Part shown: piece after piece, positions 44,333 to 52,342 of the stretch
How the letters are laid out: each line of letters begins with the position of its first letter
How positions within the stretch are numbered: position 1 is the stretch's first letter
DNA from: an uncultured Clostridia bacterium
GTDB taxonomy: Bacteria; Bacillota; Clostridia; Christensenellales; Borkfalkiaceae
Assembly (NCBI GenBank): GCA_944354125.1
Contig: CALVPT010000003.1
Span: forward strand, 62,001-126,000
Direction of reading: 5' to 3'
Length of the DNA stretch: 64,000 nucleotides
Program-made: the position numbers and the translations under genes
Notes under the pieces: generated by a model
What the model was told of the DNA's origin: nothing
The model's database searches: none
What the model saw: only the letters and a program-made list of their open reading frames with translations

Positions 44333-46646
44333 GATAACGGGGCTGGACTGCGCCAACTGCGCGAGGGAGCTTGAAGAGGAGCTCAATGCCATAGGCGGCG
44401 TAAAGTCGGCTACCGTAGACTTCATGGCGTCCAAGGTAATAGCCGACTGCGACGACGGCGCGCTCGACAGGGTAAAGAGCTGCTGCAATAACTTCGAGGA
44501 CGTAAAGGTTGTGGAGGACGAACAGGAAACCGCGGAGGCGTCCAGGGAGGGCAAGCGCATAAGGATTGAAAATCTGTGCTGCGCCAACTGCGGAAGGGAG
44601 CTCGAAGAGGAGCTCAACGCGATAGAGGGAGTAAAGGCTACGGTCGATTTCATGAATATGACCGTCATCCTGAGCGCTTCGGACAGCGCGGCATACGACA
44701 AGGCGGTATATGCCATAAGCCACTTCGAGGATGTAAGAATTGTCGACGGAAAGCCGCCCAAAAAGAGCGTGTTCGAGGAAAATAAGGTCGACATAATAAC
44801 CATACTCGTATCCGTAATCTTCTTTATACCCGCAATGGTGTTCGACCTCGGCAATTTCGCCTGGGCAAAGTGGTATGTATATCTTCCCTTCTATGCCGTG
44901 GCGTTCTTTGCCTCGGGATACATAGTCCTTTGGAATACGGTAAGGAACATCTCCAAGGGCAAGATTTTCGACGAGAATTTCCTCATGGCGGTCGCATCGG
45001 TAGGCGCGATAGTTCTCGGCATCACGACGGGCGACGGACTCTTCGAGGGCGTTGCCGTAATGCTGTTGTACCGCATAGGTGAGCTTTTGCAGTCGATTGC
45101 CGTCGGCGCGTCGAGAAAGTCTATTGCAGAGCTCATGGACCTCAAGAGCGAGACCGCAACCCTTCTGGACGGCGACAGACAGATTGTCGTTTCGCCCGAA
45201 AGCCTTAAGATTGGCGATACCATTTTAATAAAGGCGGGCGAAAAGGTGCCCGTCGACTGCAAGGTTTTAGAGGGCTCCGGTTCGCTGGATATGAAGAGCC
45301 TCAACGGCGAAGCCGTCCCCAAGGACATTTCGGTCGGCGACGAGGTACTGTCGGGCGCGATAAACCTGACGGGCGTCGTAAAGGCGGAGGTCGTAAGGGA
45401 ATACAAAAACTCCGCCGTGGCGAAGATTCTCGAGCTCGTAGAAAACTCCACCGCCAAAAAGGCAAAGCCCGAAAAGTTCATAACGACGTTTGCAAAGTAC
45501 TATACCCCCATAGTCGTGCTCGCCGCGGTAGTCATCGCGACGATTGTTCCGACCATAATATGCGCCGCATCCACCGCATTTTTGTGGGAGACGTACAGAG
45601 ATTGGATATACAAGGCGCTTTCGTTCCTCGTAATCTCCTGCCCCTGCGCGCTCGTAATCTCCGTGCCCCTTTCATATTTCGGCGGCATAGGCAGGTGCGC
45701 AAAGTCGGGCATACTCGTAAAGGGCTCTACCAGCCTCGATGCGCTTGCCGAGGCGACGATAGCCGCGTTCGACAAGACGGGCACGCTTACCGAGGGAACG
45801 TTCAGGGTCGTAGAATATTCCTCCGACAAGGCGCTGAAGCTTGCGGCGGCGGCAGAAAAGTTCTCTTCGCACCCCATAGCTGCGGCGTTTAAAGACGTCG
45901 CTACCGATTACGTTGCAACCGACGTCGAAGAGGTGGCAGGCAGGGGCATAAAGTGCAGGGTGGACGGCAAGCTGGTGCTCTGCGGCAACGGCAAATTTCT
46001 GGAGGAGAACGGCGTAGCTTACGTAAGGCGCCGCAGCATTGCAACGCTCATATATGTGTCGTTGGACGGGAAATATGTCGGAGTTATCGACATTGACGAC
46101 ACCATAAAGGCAGGCGCGAGGAAGGCGCTCGATGCGCTGCGCGCGCAGGGCATAGAAAAGACCTGCATGCTGACGGGCGACAGCTCCGAAAGGGCGGTAG
46201 CCGTGGCGGCAAAGGTGGGCATGGGCATGACTTTCGGCTCGCTCCTTCCCGACGAAAAACTGGAGACGGCGAAAAAACTGAAGGAAGAGGGCAAACTCAT
46301 ATACGTCGGCGACGGCATAAACGATGCGCCCGTAATGACGGTGGCTGACTGCGCCGTCTCTATGGGTCAGGTCGGCTCGGACGCGGCAATAGAGGCCAGC
46401 GACGTTGTGCTCGTTTCGGATAATCTTGCGCTCCTTCCCGAGGCGAAGATGATTGCAAAGGGCACGAGAAAGATAGTCTTCCAGAATATCATAGGCTCGC
46501 TTATAGTAAAGTTCGCCATAATGATGTGCAGCGTGTTCATTCCGTCGTTCCCCCTCATTATCGCGATATTCGGCGACGTGGGCGTAATGCTTCTGGCCGT
46601 AGCCAACGCAATGCGCACCGCGCTCATAGGCAAAAAGAAAGCGTAA
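44316..46646 (+). CDS. Heavy-metal P-type ATPase (Zn/Cd/Pb exporter type)
   Basis: A P1B ATPase of 776 residues. Two N-terminal HMA metal-binding domains, GLDCANC (Cys12, Cys15) and LCCANC (near residue 87), both followed by the same RELEEELNAI, suggest duplication. The membrane metal site is CPC (Cys442-Pro443-Cys444), the phosphorylation site DKTGTL begins at Asp486, and GDGINDAP is the hinge. The CPC and HMA pattern with an ArsR partner fits ZntA/CadA exporters of divalent metals rather than copper pumps, whose operons usually carry CsoR or CueR. Metal assignment is inferred. Confidence 0.92.
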   Translation: MKTTIKITGLDCANCARELEEELNAIGGVKSATVDFMASKVIADCDDGALDRVKSCCNNFEDVKVVEDEQETAEASREGKRIRIENLCCANCGRELEEELNAIEGVKATVDFMNMTVILSASDSAAYDKAVYAISHFEDVRIVDGKPPKKSVFEENKVDIITILVSVIFFIPAMVFDLGNFAWAKWYVYLPFYAVAFFASGYIVLWNTVRNISKGKIFDENFLMAVASVGAIVLGITTGDGLFEGVAVMLLYRIGELLQSIAVGASRKSIAELMDLKSETATLLDGDRQIVVSPESLKIGDTILIKAGEKVPVDCKVLEGSGSLDMKSLNGEAVPKDISVGDEVLSGAINLTGVVKAEVVREYKNSAVAKILELVENSTAKKAKPEKFITTFAKYYTPIVVLAAVVIATIVPTIICAASTAFLWETYRDWIYKALSFLVISCPCALVISVPLSYFGGIGRCAKSGILVKGSTSLDALAEATIAAFDKTGTLTEGTFRVVEYSSDKALKLAAAAEKFSSHPIAAAFKDVATDYVATDVEEVAGRGIKCRVDGKLVLCGNGKFLEENGVAYVRRRSIATLIYVSLDGKYVGVIDIDDTIKAGARKALDALRAQGIEKTCMLTGDSSERAVAVAAKVGMGMTFGSLLPDEKLETAKKLKEEGKLIYVGDGINDAPVMTVADCAVSMGQVGSDAAIEASDVVLVSDNLALLPEAKMIAKGTRKIVFQNIIGSLIVKFAIMMCSVFIPSFPLIIAIFGDVGVMLLAVANAMRTALIGKKKA

Positions 46647-46704
46647 AAGCCGCGCTCCGTCAGTGCCATATATAAGGTATTCGCGCGCATATAAATAAAT
46701 ATAA

Positions 46705-46735
46705 AGGCAAACAAGCTCAAATTGTTTGCCTTTTT
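46705..46735 (+). terminator. Terminator of the metal efflux operon
   Basis: GGCAAACAA pairs with TTGTTTGCC across a 7-base loop, followed by TTTTT. Confidence 0.85.
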
Positions 46736-46840
46736 GCGTATTTAGTGTTATTCTAAAATTACCTATTGTGAAAACGGCGTGAAATATCGCTATGATTGCC
46801 GTTTATTCATAAGAAAAATTTAATCGGAGGTACTTTCCAA

Positions 46841-48388
46841 ATGGCTGAAGAAAATCAGCAGACGGAGGAGCAGGTAGTCGAATCTGCCCAAACCCCTGTC
46901 GAAGAAAAGAAGCCCGTCAACAAGGTTGACGCGTGGTTCGGCATTACCAGGAGCGGCTCTTCCTTCAAGACCGAAATCGTGGCAGGCCTTACGACGTTCA
47001 TGGCTATGGTTTACATCCTCATGGTAAATGCAGGCATGTTCAGCGGAATCATCACGGGCAGTGAAGACCCCTACGGCGCGGCTTACATCGCAACGGCAAT
47101 CGGCGCAATCGTCGGTACCATGCTCATGGCGCTGTACGCTAAAATGCCCCTCGCACAGGCATCCGGCATGGGAATCAACGCATTTATCTGTTTTTCCCTC
47201 GTAAATGTTGCAAGCGGTCTCACCTATGCCAACAGCATGGTGTTTACCCTCATCGACGGCGTAATCTTCGTCATTCTCACCGTAACGGGCTTAAGGCAGA
47301 AGATATTCGCTGCAATTCCCGCAGGCGTCCGCCACGCAATTCCCGTAGGTATCGGTCTCTTCATAGCCTTCATAGGCATGCAGAACGCAGGTATAATCGT
47401 AGACGACCCGTCTACGCTCGTAGAGTTTGTATCCTTCAACGTGCTCAACTCGGCTAACAGCTTCATGACCTATAATGCAGGCACCGTCGGCGGCATGCTT
47501 CCCGCACTCGTTGCAATTCTCGGCGTAATCGCCATTGCAATCATGGCAAAGAAGGGCGTCAAGGGCGCAATTCTCTGGGGCATACTCGGCACGGCTGTCG
47601 TCTTCTATGCACTTGCAGGCATCGCATACGGCTGCGGTTCCGAAGGCGCTGCAGGTTTCTTCGGCAGTATTGGTGAAACAGCAAAAGATATGAATCCCTT
47701 CGGCGCATTCGCCGCATGGGGTAAGGATTCCGTAGGCGCCGTATTCTATGAAGGCTTCGACTTCTCCGCATACCTCGGCATCGAAGGCAATAATGCCGGC
47801 ACGCTCGTCGTTCTTATCATCACTACGGCTCTTTCGTTCTGCATGATAGATATGTTCGATACCATCGGCACGCTCTACGGCGCATGCTCCAAGGGCAACC
47901 TGCTCGACGAAAACGGCACGCCCATCCGCATGAACCAGATGATGCTCGCAGACGCAGTTGCAACCTGCACGGGCGCAATCGCAGGTACCTCGACGGTTAC
48001 GACCTTCGTCGAATCTTCCTCCGGCGTTGCCGCAGGCGGCAAGACGGGCTTCACCTCGCTGGTTACGGCTATCTGCTTCATCATTGCAATGTTCCTTTCG
48101 CCCATAGCTCAGCTCATTCCTTCCTGCGCTACGGCTACGGCTCTCATCTGGGTCGGCGTACTCATGATGGCCTCCGTCGTCAAGGTTGACTGGGAGGACG
48201 CATCCGAAGCTATCGTCGCATTCCTCACCTTTATCGTAATGGTTCTCGGCTACTCGATATCCAAGGGTATCGGCTTCGGCATCATCTCCTACATAATCGT
48301 AAAGGTATGCACGGGCAAGGTAAAGGAAATCTCCATCCCTACCTGGGTAATCGGTGTAATCTTCCTTGCAACCTTCATTCTCACCTGA
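46841..48388 (+). CDS. NCS2-family purine permease (AzgA/PbuG type)
   Basis: A membrane transporter of 515 residues with about 12-14 helices; start at 46841 behind CGGAGGTA, not the upstream ATG. The N-terminal 40 residues are polar. Diagnostic stretches are SGMGINAFICFSLVN, DMFDTIGTLYG and TSTVTTFVESSSGVAAGGKTG (in part), as in AzgA, PbuG and PbuO, which import adenine, guanine or hypoxanthine with protons. No purine riboswitch was seen upstream. Purine uptake fits with purA but there is no physical link. Confidence 0.9.
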   Translation: MAEENQQTEEQVVESAQTPVEEKKPVNKVDAWFGITRSGSSFKTEIVAGLTTFMAMVYILMVNAGMFSGIITGSEDPYGAAYIATAIGAIVGTMLMALYAKMPLAQASGMGINAFICFSLVNVASGLTYANSMVFTLIDGVIFVILTVTGLRQKIFAAIPAGVRHAIPVGIGLFIAFIGMQNAGIIVDDPSTLVEFVSFNVLNSANSFMTYNAGTVGGMLPALVAILGVIAIAIMAKKGVKGAILWGILGTAVVFYALAGIAYGCGSEGAAGFFGSIGETAKDMNPFGAFAAWGKDSVGAVFYEGFDFSAYLGIEGNNAGTLVVLIITTALSFCMIDMFDTIGTLYGACSKGNLLDENGTPIRMNQMMLADAVATCTGAIAGTSTVTTFVESSSGVAAGGKTGFTSLVTAICFIIAMFLSPIAQLIPSCATATALIWVGVLMMASVVKVDWEDASEAIVAFLTFIVMVLGYSISKGIGFGIISYIIVKVCTGKVKEISIPTWVIGVIFLATFILT

Positions 48389-48415
48389 TAATAGCCTCAA
48401 TAAGGCAGAACGTTT

Positions 48416-48449
48416 GCCCCGAAGACATCGGTCTTCGGGGCATTTTTTT
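48416..48449 (+). terminator. Terminator of the purine permease gene
   Basis: GCCCCGAAGAC pairs with GTCTTCGGGGC around a 4-base loop, followed by seven T residues. Confidence 0.92.
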
Positions 48450-48455
48450 CTGCCG

Positions 48456-48484
48456 TTGACAGAACGGGCAAGTCGTGATAAAAT
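48456..48484 (+). promoter_or_regulatory. SigA-type promoter of glpK
   Basis: A perfect TTGACA (48456-48461), a 17-base gap and TAAAAT (48479-48484). No operator or cre-like site is evident. Confidence 0.8.
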
Positions 48485-48516
48485 TATATGCGAATACAAG
48501 TTAAAGCGGAGGCAGT

Positions 48517-49995
48517 ATGCGCTATATCCTCGCTCTCGACCAGGGCACGACATCGACGCGCGCAATCGTGTTCGATAAAAACCGTAAAATTGTCGGAAAG
48601 GCTCAGCAGGAGTTCGAACAGCTCTACCCTCGGGCAGGCTGGGTGGAACACGCGCCGAGGGATATCTTCGGTACGGCTATGGGCGTAATTGCCGAAGCAC
48701 TCGTCCGCGCGGATGCGGATATCGGCGACATCGCCGCAATCGGCATAACCAACCAGAGGGAGACTACGCTCGTCTGGGACAGAAGGACTGGAACGCCCGT
48801 CTATAACGCCATTGTATGGCAGTGCAGGCGCACTCAGGGCTATGCCGAAAGGCTCAAGCGCGACGGTCTTGCCCCTTATATATACGAAAAGACGGGGCTG
48901 GTGCCCGATGCATATTTTTCGGCGACCAAGATAAGCTGGATTCTCGACAACGTCAAGGGCGCCCGAGAGAGGGCGGAAAGGGGCGACCTCCTGTTCGGAA
49001 CGGTCGACACGTACCTCATGTGGAGGCTCTCAAAGGGCAGAATTTTTGCCACGGACTACACCAACGCCTCGCGCACGATGCTGTTCAACATACATACTCT
49101 GCAATGGGACGAGGATCTCGTGCGCCTCTTTAAAATCCCCCTTTCTATGCTGCCTGCAGTACAGCCGTCTGGCAGTCTCTTCGGGGAGACGGATAAGGGC
49201 GTGCTCGGTGCGGAAGTGCCCATATGCGGCGTTGCAGGCGACCAGCAGGCGGCGCTCTTCGGACATCTCTGCACGGAGGAGGGCGACGTCAAGAATACCT
49301 ACGGCACGGGCTGCTTCCTTTTGATGAATACGGGCGAAAAGGCGGTCAGGAGCACGAATGGGCTCGTAACTACGCTGGGAGCGTCTTTAGACGGCAGACC
49401 TCCGTATGTTCTGGAGGGCTCGGTATTCGTCGCAGGTGCGGCGGTGCAGTGGCTGAGGGACGAGCTGGGTCTCGTCTCGTCGGCGGCTGAAACCGAAATG
49501 TGGGCGGATAAAGTCGGCGATACTGCAGGCGTATACATCGTTCCTGCATTCACGGGACTGGGTGCGCCATACTGGGACTCCTCGGCGCGAGGGCTGATGT
49601 GCGGCATAACGCGCGGAGCCAACAAGGCGCATATAATAAGGGCGGTGCTCGAGAGCATAGCCTATCAGACCGAGGACCTGATTGCCGCCATGCGCAGGGA
49701 TTCGGGGCTGGACGTAAGGCAGCTCAGGGTGGACGGCGGCGCCTCGCAGAATAATTTTCTTATGAAATTTCAGGCAGACGTTTCGGGCATAGAAATTCTC
49801 CGTCCCGAAATAGTCGAAACTACGGCGCTCGGCGCGGCGTACCTTGCGGGGCTGACCTGCGGATACTGGACGAGGGAGGAACTCGAAGCGCTCGTCTCAG
49901 ACGCCGCGCGCTTTACCCCGTCAATGGACGAGAAAACAAGGAGCAATCTTATGGACGGCTGGGCACGCGCCGTAAGACGCGCCAGAATGGGTTAA
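48517..49995 (+). CDS. glpK: Glycerol kinase
   Basis: Phosphorylates glycerol to glycerol-3-phosphate with ATP. The 492 residues match the FGGY family, with [18 protein letters not shown] at the N-terminus, [30 protein letters not shown] and [16 protein letters not shown]. No glpF or glpD neighbours are present. The ribosome site is GCGGAGG. Confident. Confidence 0.96.
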   Translation: MRYILALDQGTTSTRAIVFDKNRKIVGKAQQEFEQLYPRAGWVEHAPRDIFGTAMGVIAEALVRADADIGDIAAIGITNQRETTLVWDRRTGTPVYNAIVWQCRRTQGYAERLKRDGLAPYIYEKTGLVPDAYFSATKISWILDNVKGARERAERGDLLFGTVDTYLMWRLSKGRIFATDYTNASRTMLFNIHTLQWDEDLVRLFKIPLSMLPAVQPSGSLFGETDKGVLGAEVPICGVAGDQQAALFGHLCTEEGDVKNTYGTGCFLLMNTGEKAVRSTNGLVTTLGASLDGRPPYVLEGSVFVAGAAVQWLRDELGLVSSAAETEMWADKVGDTAGVYIVPAFTGLGAPYWDSSARGLMCGITRGANKAHIIRAVLESIAYQTEDLIAAMRRDSGLDVRQLRVDGGASQNNFLMKFQADVSGIEILRPEIVETTALGAAYLAGLTCGYWTREELEALVSDAARFTPSMDEKTRSNLMDGWARAVRRARMG

Positions 49996-50038
49996 GGCGC
50001 ATATGTGCCGCCCGATTGACTATAATAGTAGGTGAATT

Positions 50039-50884
50039 ATGTACGATTGCATTATTTTGGGAACGGGCGTTGCAGGCATATCTGCGGCGCTGACGCTTAA
50101 GGCGCTCAAGAGGAATTTTCTCCTCGTCGGCAGCAGGGAACTGTCTGCAAAGGTGGCAAGCGCGGAAAAGATTAAGAACTATCCCGGGCTTCCCTCGCTT
50201 TCGGGCAGGGAGTTCAAGGCGGCGCTCTCGAAGCAGCTTGAAGAGGAGAATATAGAGGTGACGGAGGGGCGCGCTACGGGCATTTACGATGCCGACGGCG
50301 GCTTTTTCGTCGCGTGCGGTCAGGATATGTACGAGGGCAAGACGATTATACTTTCGACGGGCGTGGAGACCGTAAAGCCGATAGAGGGCGAAAAGGAGCT
50401 GGTAGGAAGGGGCGTAAGCTATTGCGCTACGTGCGACGGATTTTTATATAAGGGCAAGACCATTGCCGTCGTCTGCGCGGCGAAGGAAGAGGAGCACGAG
50501 GTGGAACTGCTCGCGAAATATGCCTCAAAGGTATATCTGTTCGCACTGTACAAAAATTGCAGCGTCAAAGGGAAAAACATACAGAAGATTGTCGGCATTC
50601 CCAAAAGGATAAAGGGAGAGGGCAAGGTGTCTGCGGTGGAGTATCAGGGCGGAGAAATTGCCGTCGACGGCGTGTTTATGCTCAAGGACGCCGCTTGCGA
50701 CAGCCTTTATCCTGCGCTTAAGGTAGAAGGCGGCTCGGTTGAGGTCGGCAGGGATATGGCGACAAACGTTGCAGGCATTTTTGCGGCAGGCGACTGCACG
50801 GGCAGACCCTACCAGTATGCAAAGGCGGCAGGAGAGGGCAACATAGCCGCACATTCGGTCAATGCATATCTCAATAAGAAATGA
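50039..50884 (+). CDS. Thioredoxin-reductase-like flavoprotein lacking the NADPH motif (FFTR-like)
   Basis: A 281-residue protein of the low-molecular-weight thioredoxin reductase fold. FAD motif GTGVAGISAAL at the start, redox pair CATC (in SYCATCDGF), and FAD motif AGDCTGRPYQYAKAAGEGN. In ordinary TrxB the second Rossmann domain has GGGDSA and HRRxxxR for NADPH; here the same places read VVCAAKEE and ALYKN, so both motifs are missing. This matches the ferredoxin-dependent flavin thioredoxin reductases (FFTR) of Clostridia. Short length is also consistent. Electron donor is inferred, not shown. A perfect terminator follows. Confidence 0.85.
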   Translation: MYDCIILGTGVAGISAALTLKALKRNFLLVGSRELSAKVASAEKIKNYPGLPSLSGREFKAALSKQLEEENIEVTEGRATGIYDADGGFFVACGQDMYEGKTIILSTGVETVKPIEGEKELVGRGVSYCATCDGFLYKGKTIAVVCAAKEEEHEVELLAKYASKVYLFALYKNCSVKGKNIQKIVGIPKRIKGEGKVSAVEYQGGEIAVDGVFMLKDAACDSLYPALKVEGGSVEVGRDMATNVAGIFAAGDCTGRPYQYAKAAGEGNIAAHSVNAYLNKK

Positions 50885-50888
50885 CATT

Positions 50889-50913
50889 ACGGCGGCTTTT
50901 AAGCCGCCGTTTT
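50889..50913 (+). terminator. Terminator of the thioredoxin-reductase-like gene
   Basis: ACGGCGGC pairs with GCCGCCGT around TTTTAA, followed by TTT. Confidence 0.75.
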
Positions 50914-50964
50914 CAATGTCCGAAAAAAAATTATAAAAAAAGAATAAATTGTTTCCAAAATAAG

Positions 50965-50993
50965 TTGACATAAAAATTAGCATTTGCTATAAT
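50965..50993 (+). promoter_or_regulatory. Strong promoter of the tRNA array
   Basis: A perfect TTGACA (50965-50970), a 17-base gap and a perfect TATAAT (50988-50993), about 60 bases before the first tRNA. Confidence 0.9.
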
Positions 50994-51052
50994 ACTCGAG
51001 CATTAAGTTGTGCGTAACGTGCTCCGCTTAAGAATTTGAAGTGCATACACAT

Positions 51053-51126
51053 GCGGGTGTAGTTCAATGGTAGAACACTAGCCTTCCAAGCTGGTTGCGT
51101 GGGTCCGATTCCCATCACCCGCTCCA
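51053..51126 (+). tRNA. tRNA-Gly (TCC)
   Basis: The acceptor GCGGGTG pairs with CACCCGC; the anticodon loop is CTTCCAA with anticodon TCC. The CCA end is encoded. First of six co-oriented tRNA genes. Confidence 0.96.
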
Positions 51127-51168
51127 ACAAAACAAGGCTAAGGCGTGTTTGGCTTAATGCGTGCATAT

Positions 51169-51245
51169 GCGCCTGTAGCTCAGCAGGATAGAGCAACGGC
51201 CTTCTAAGCCGTGTGTCGGGGGTTCGAGTCTCTCCAGGCGCACCA
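51169..51245 (+). tRNA. tRNA-Arg (TCT)
   Basis: The acceptor GCGCCTG pairs with CAGGCGC; anticodon stem ACGGC/GCCGT with loop CTTCTAA, anticodon TCT. CCA is encoded. The T stem GGGGG/CTCTC uses two G-T pairs. Confidence 0.95.
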
Positions 51246-51254
51246 AGCATTTAT

Positions 51255-51331
51255 GGCGGGCGTAGCTCAATCGGTAGAGCGCCAGATTGTGGCTCTGGAG
51301 GTAGCAAGTTCGAAACTTGTCGCCCGCCCCA
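51255..51331 (+). tRNA. tRNA-His (GTG)
   Basis: The acceptor GCGGGCG pairs with CGCCCGC, with the extra G at -1 (51255) encoded opposite C73, the histidine identity pair. Anticodon stem CCAGA/TCTGG, anticodon GTG. CCA is encoded. Confidence 0.96.
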
Positions 51332-51366
51332 TAAATATTGTAAGGCGAGTTCCTTACTCTTATCGT

Positions 51367-51441
51367 TGGGGTGTCGCCAAGCGGTAAGGCACGGGATTTT
51401 GATTCCCGCATTCGTAGGTTCAAATCCTGCCACCCCAGCCA
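51367..51441 (+). tRNA. tRNA-Gln (TTG)
   Basis: The acceptor TGGGGTG pairs with CACCCCA; anticodon stem CGGGA/TCCCG with anticodon TTG. CCA is encoded. Confidence 0.95.
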
Positions 51442-51451
51442 AAATTATTTT

Positions 51452-51527
51452 GGCCCATTAGCTCAGTCGGCAGAGCACTTGACTTTTAATCAAGGTGTCC
51501 CGGGTTCGAATCTCGGATGGACCACCA
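51452..51527 (+). tRNA. tRNA-Lys (TTT), with acceptor mismatch
   Basis: Anticodon stem CTTGA/TCAAG with anticodon TTT; D and T arms are normal and CCA is encoded. The acceptor GGCCCAT faces ATGGACC, leaving one C-A mismatch at position 3:70. The other six pairs are good. Confidence 0.9.
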
Positions 51528-51583
51528 CAAGCACACAGCGGTAGATCCATAGGGGTAACCGAGAAAAAATAAATATATTAAAT

Positions 51584-51659
51584 GCACCTTTAGCTCAGTT
51601 GGTAGAGCAACTGACTCTTAATCAGTGGGCCCAGGGTTCGAGTCCCTGAAGGTGCACCA
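51584..51659 (+). tRNA. tRNA-Lys (CTT)
   Basis: The acceptor GCACCTT pairs with AAGGTGC; anticodon stem ACTGA/TCAGT, anticodon CTT. CCA is encoded. Its 3' end touches the terminator and marks the border with the AT-rich island. Confidence 0.96.
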
Positions 51660-51702
51660 AACATAGCCTAAATCGAACATCGATTTAGGCTATGTTATTT
51701 TT
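51660..51702 (+). terminator. Terminator of the tRNA array
   Basis: A perfect 16-bp stem AACATAGCCTAAATCG with a 5-base loop, followed by ATTTTT. Confidence 0.93.
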
Positions 51703-51812
51703 ATGAATACTTTACAAATTATCGGTTAAGGCAATTTAACAAAAATCAAGTGAATCCTTTTCATAAAACAGATTGCCTTTACTTGCAAAACACCAATATC
51801 AAAAACTGATTT

Positions 51813-52328
51813 TTATTGTATCAAACGGCTCAGATTGTTCAATAGGTCGCAATAGGTATCAGCAATAAATCTGTAAATTTCACACATTAGTTGCGTTTCG
51901 TCAGTAATATTATTATAGATTTTATAAACCAGCCACAAGTGATCTTCCCTGTTCCTTTTACCGTAATAATAGTTATCTTGGGATGTTTTGCCGATATTTA
52001 TATATAAGTCCTTTAGTTTGTCACGCAAGTCCATTATTTTATCGGCAAAATTGTTGCTGTACCGTTGTTTTAATGCTTTTTCATAATCATCAGCGTTCTT
52101 GAATTCTGCATAAGGAAAAGTATGGCAATCTAACCTTATAGTCACCTCGCCGTTTGAACTATTCACCTGTACTTCGTAATGGAGTTCTATGCCGTATTTT
52201 TTATATGCTTCCAAGACGGGATTAGTATATTGCACGGCGGAATTATCATGATATTGATAATTATTGTGATTAATATCAAATGGTGCTGTAAAACTAAAAT
52301 TATTGAATACAAGCTCTTGTAAATTCAT
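51813..52328 (-). CDS. Hypothetical 171-residue protein downstream of the repeat lipoprotein
   Basis: A soluble-looking, Asn- and Tyr-rich protein (MNLQELVFNNFSFTAP start) without signal peptide or membrane segment. It has a predicted mixed beta N-terminal part (ELHYEVQVNSSNGEVTIRLD) and a helical C-terminal part (DLRDKLKDLYINIG onward). The ribosome site is AGAAGGA. It starts 14 bases after the lipoprotein stop, so they form one operon. I do not recognise a family. A cytoplasmic partner or immunity-type protein is conceivable but nothing in the sequence shows it. Confidence 0.75.
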   Translation of the reverse strand: MNLQELVFNNFSFTAPFDINHNNYQYHDNSAVQYTNPVLEAYKKYGIELHYEVQVNSSNGEVTIRLDCHTFPYAEFKNADDYEKALKQRYSNNFADKIMDLRDKLKDLYINIGKTSQDNYYYGKRNREDHLWLVYKIYNNITDETQLMCEIYRFIADTYCDLLNNLSRLIQ

Positions 52329-52342
52329 TTTATACTTTCCTT

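Noticed and set aside
46736..46840. Purine riboswitch before the NCS2 permease
   Set aside because: About 100 bases between terminator and start show no three-way junction elements or the conserved loop sequences.
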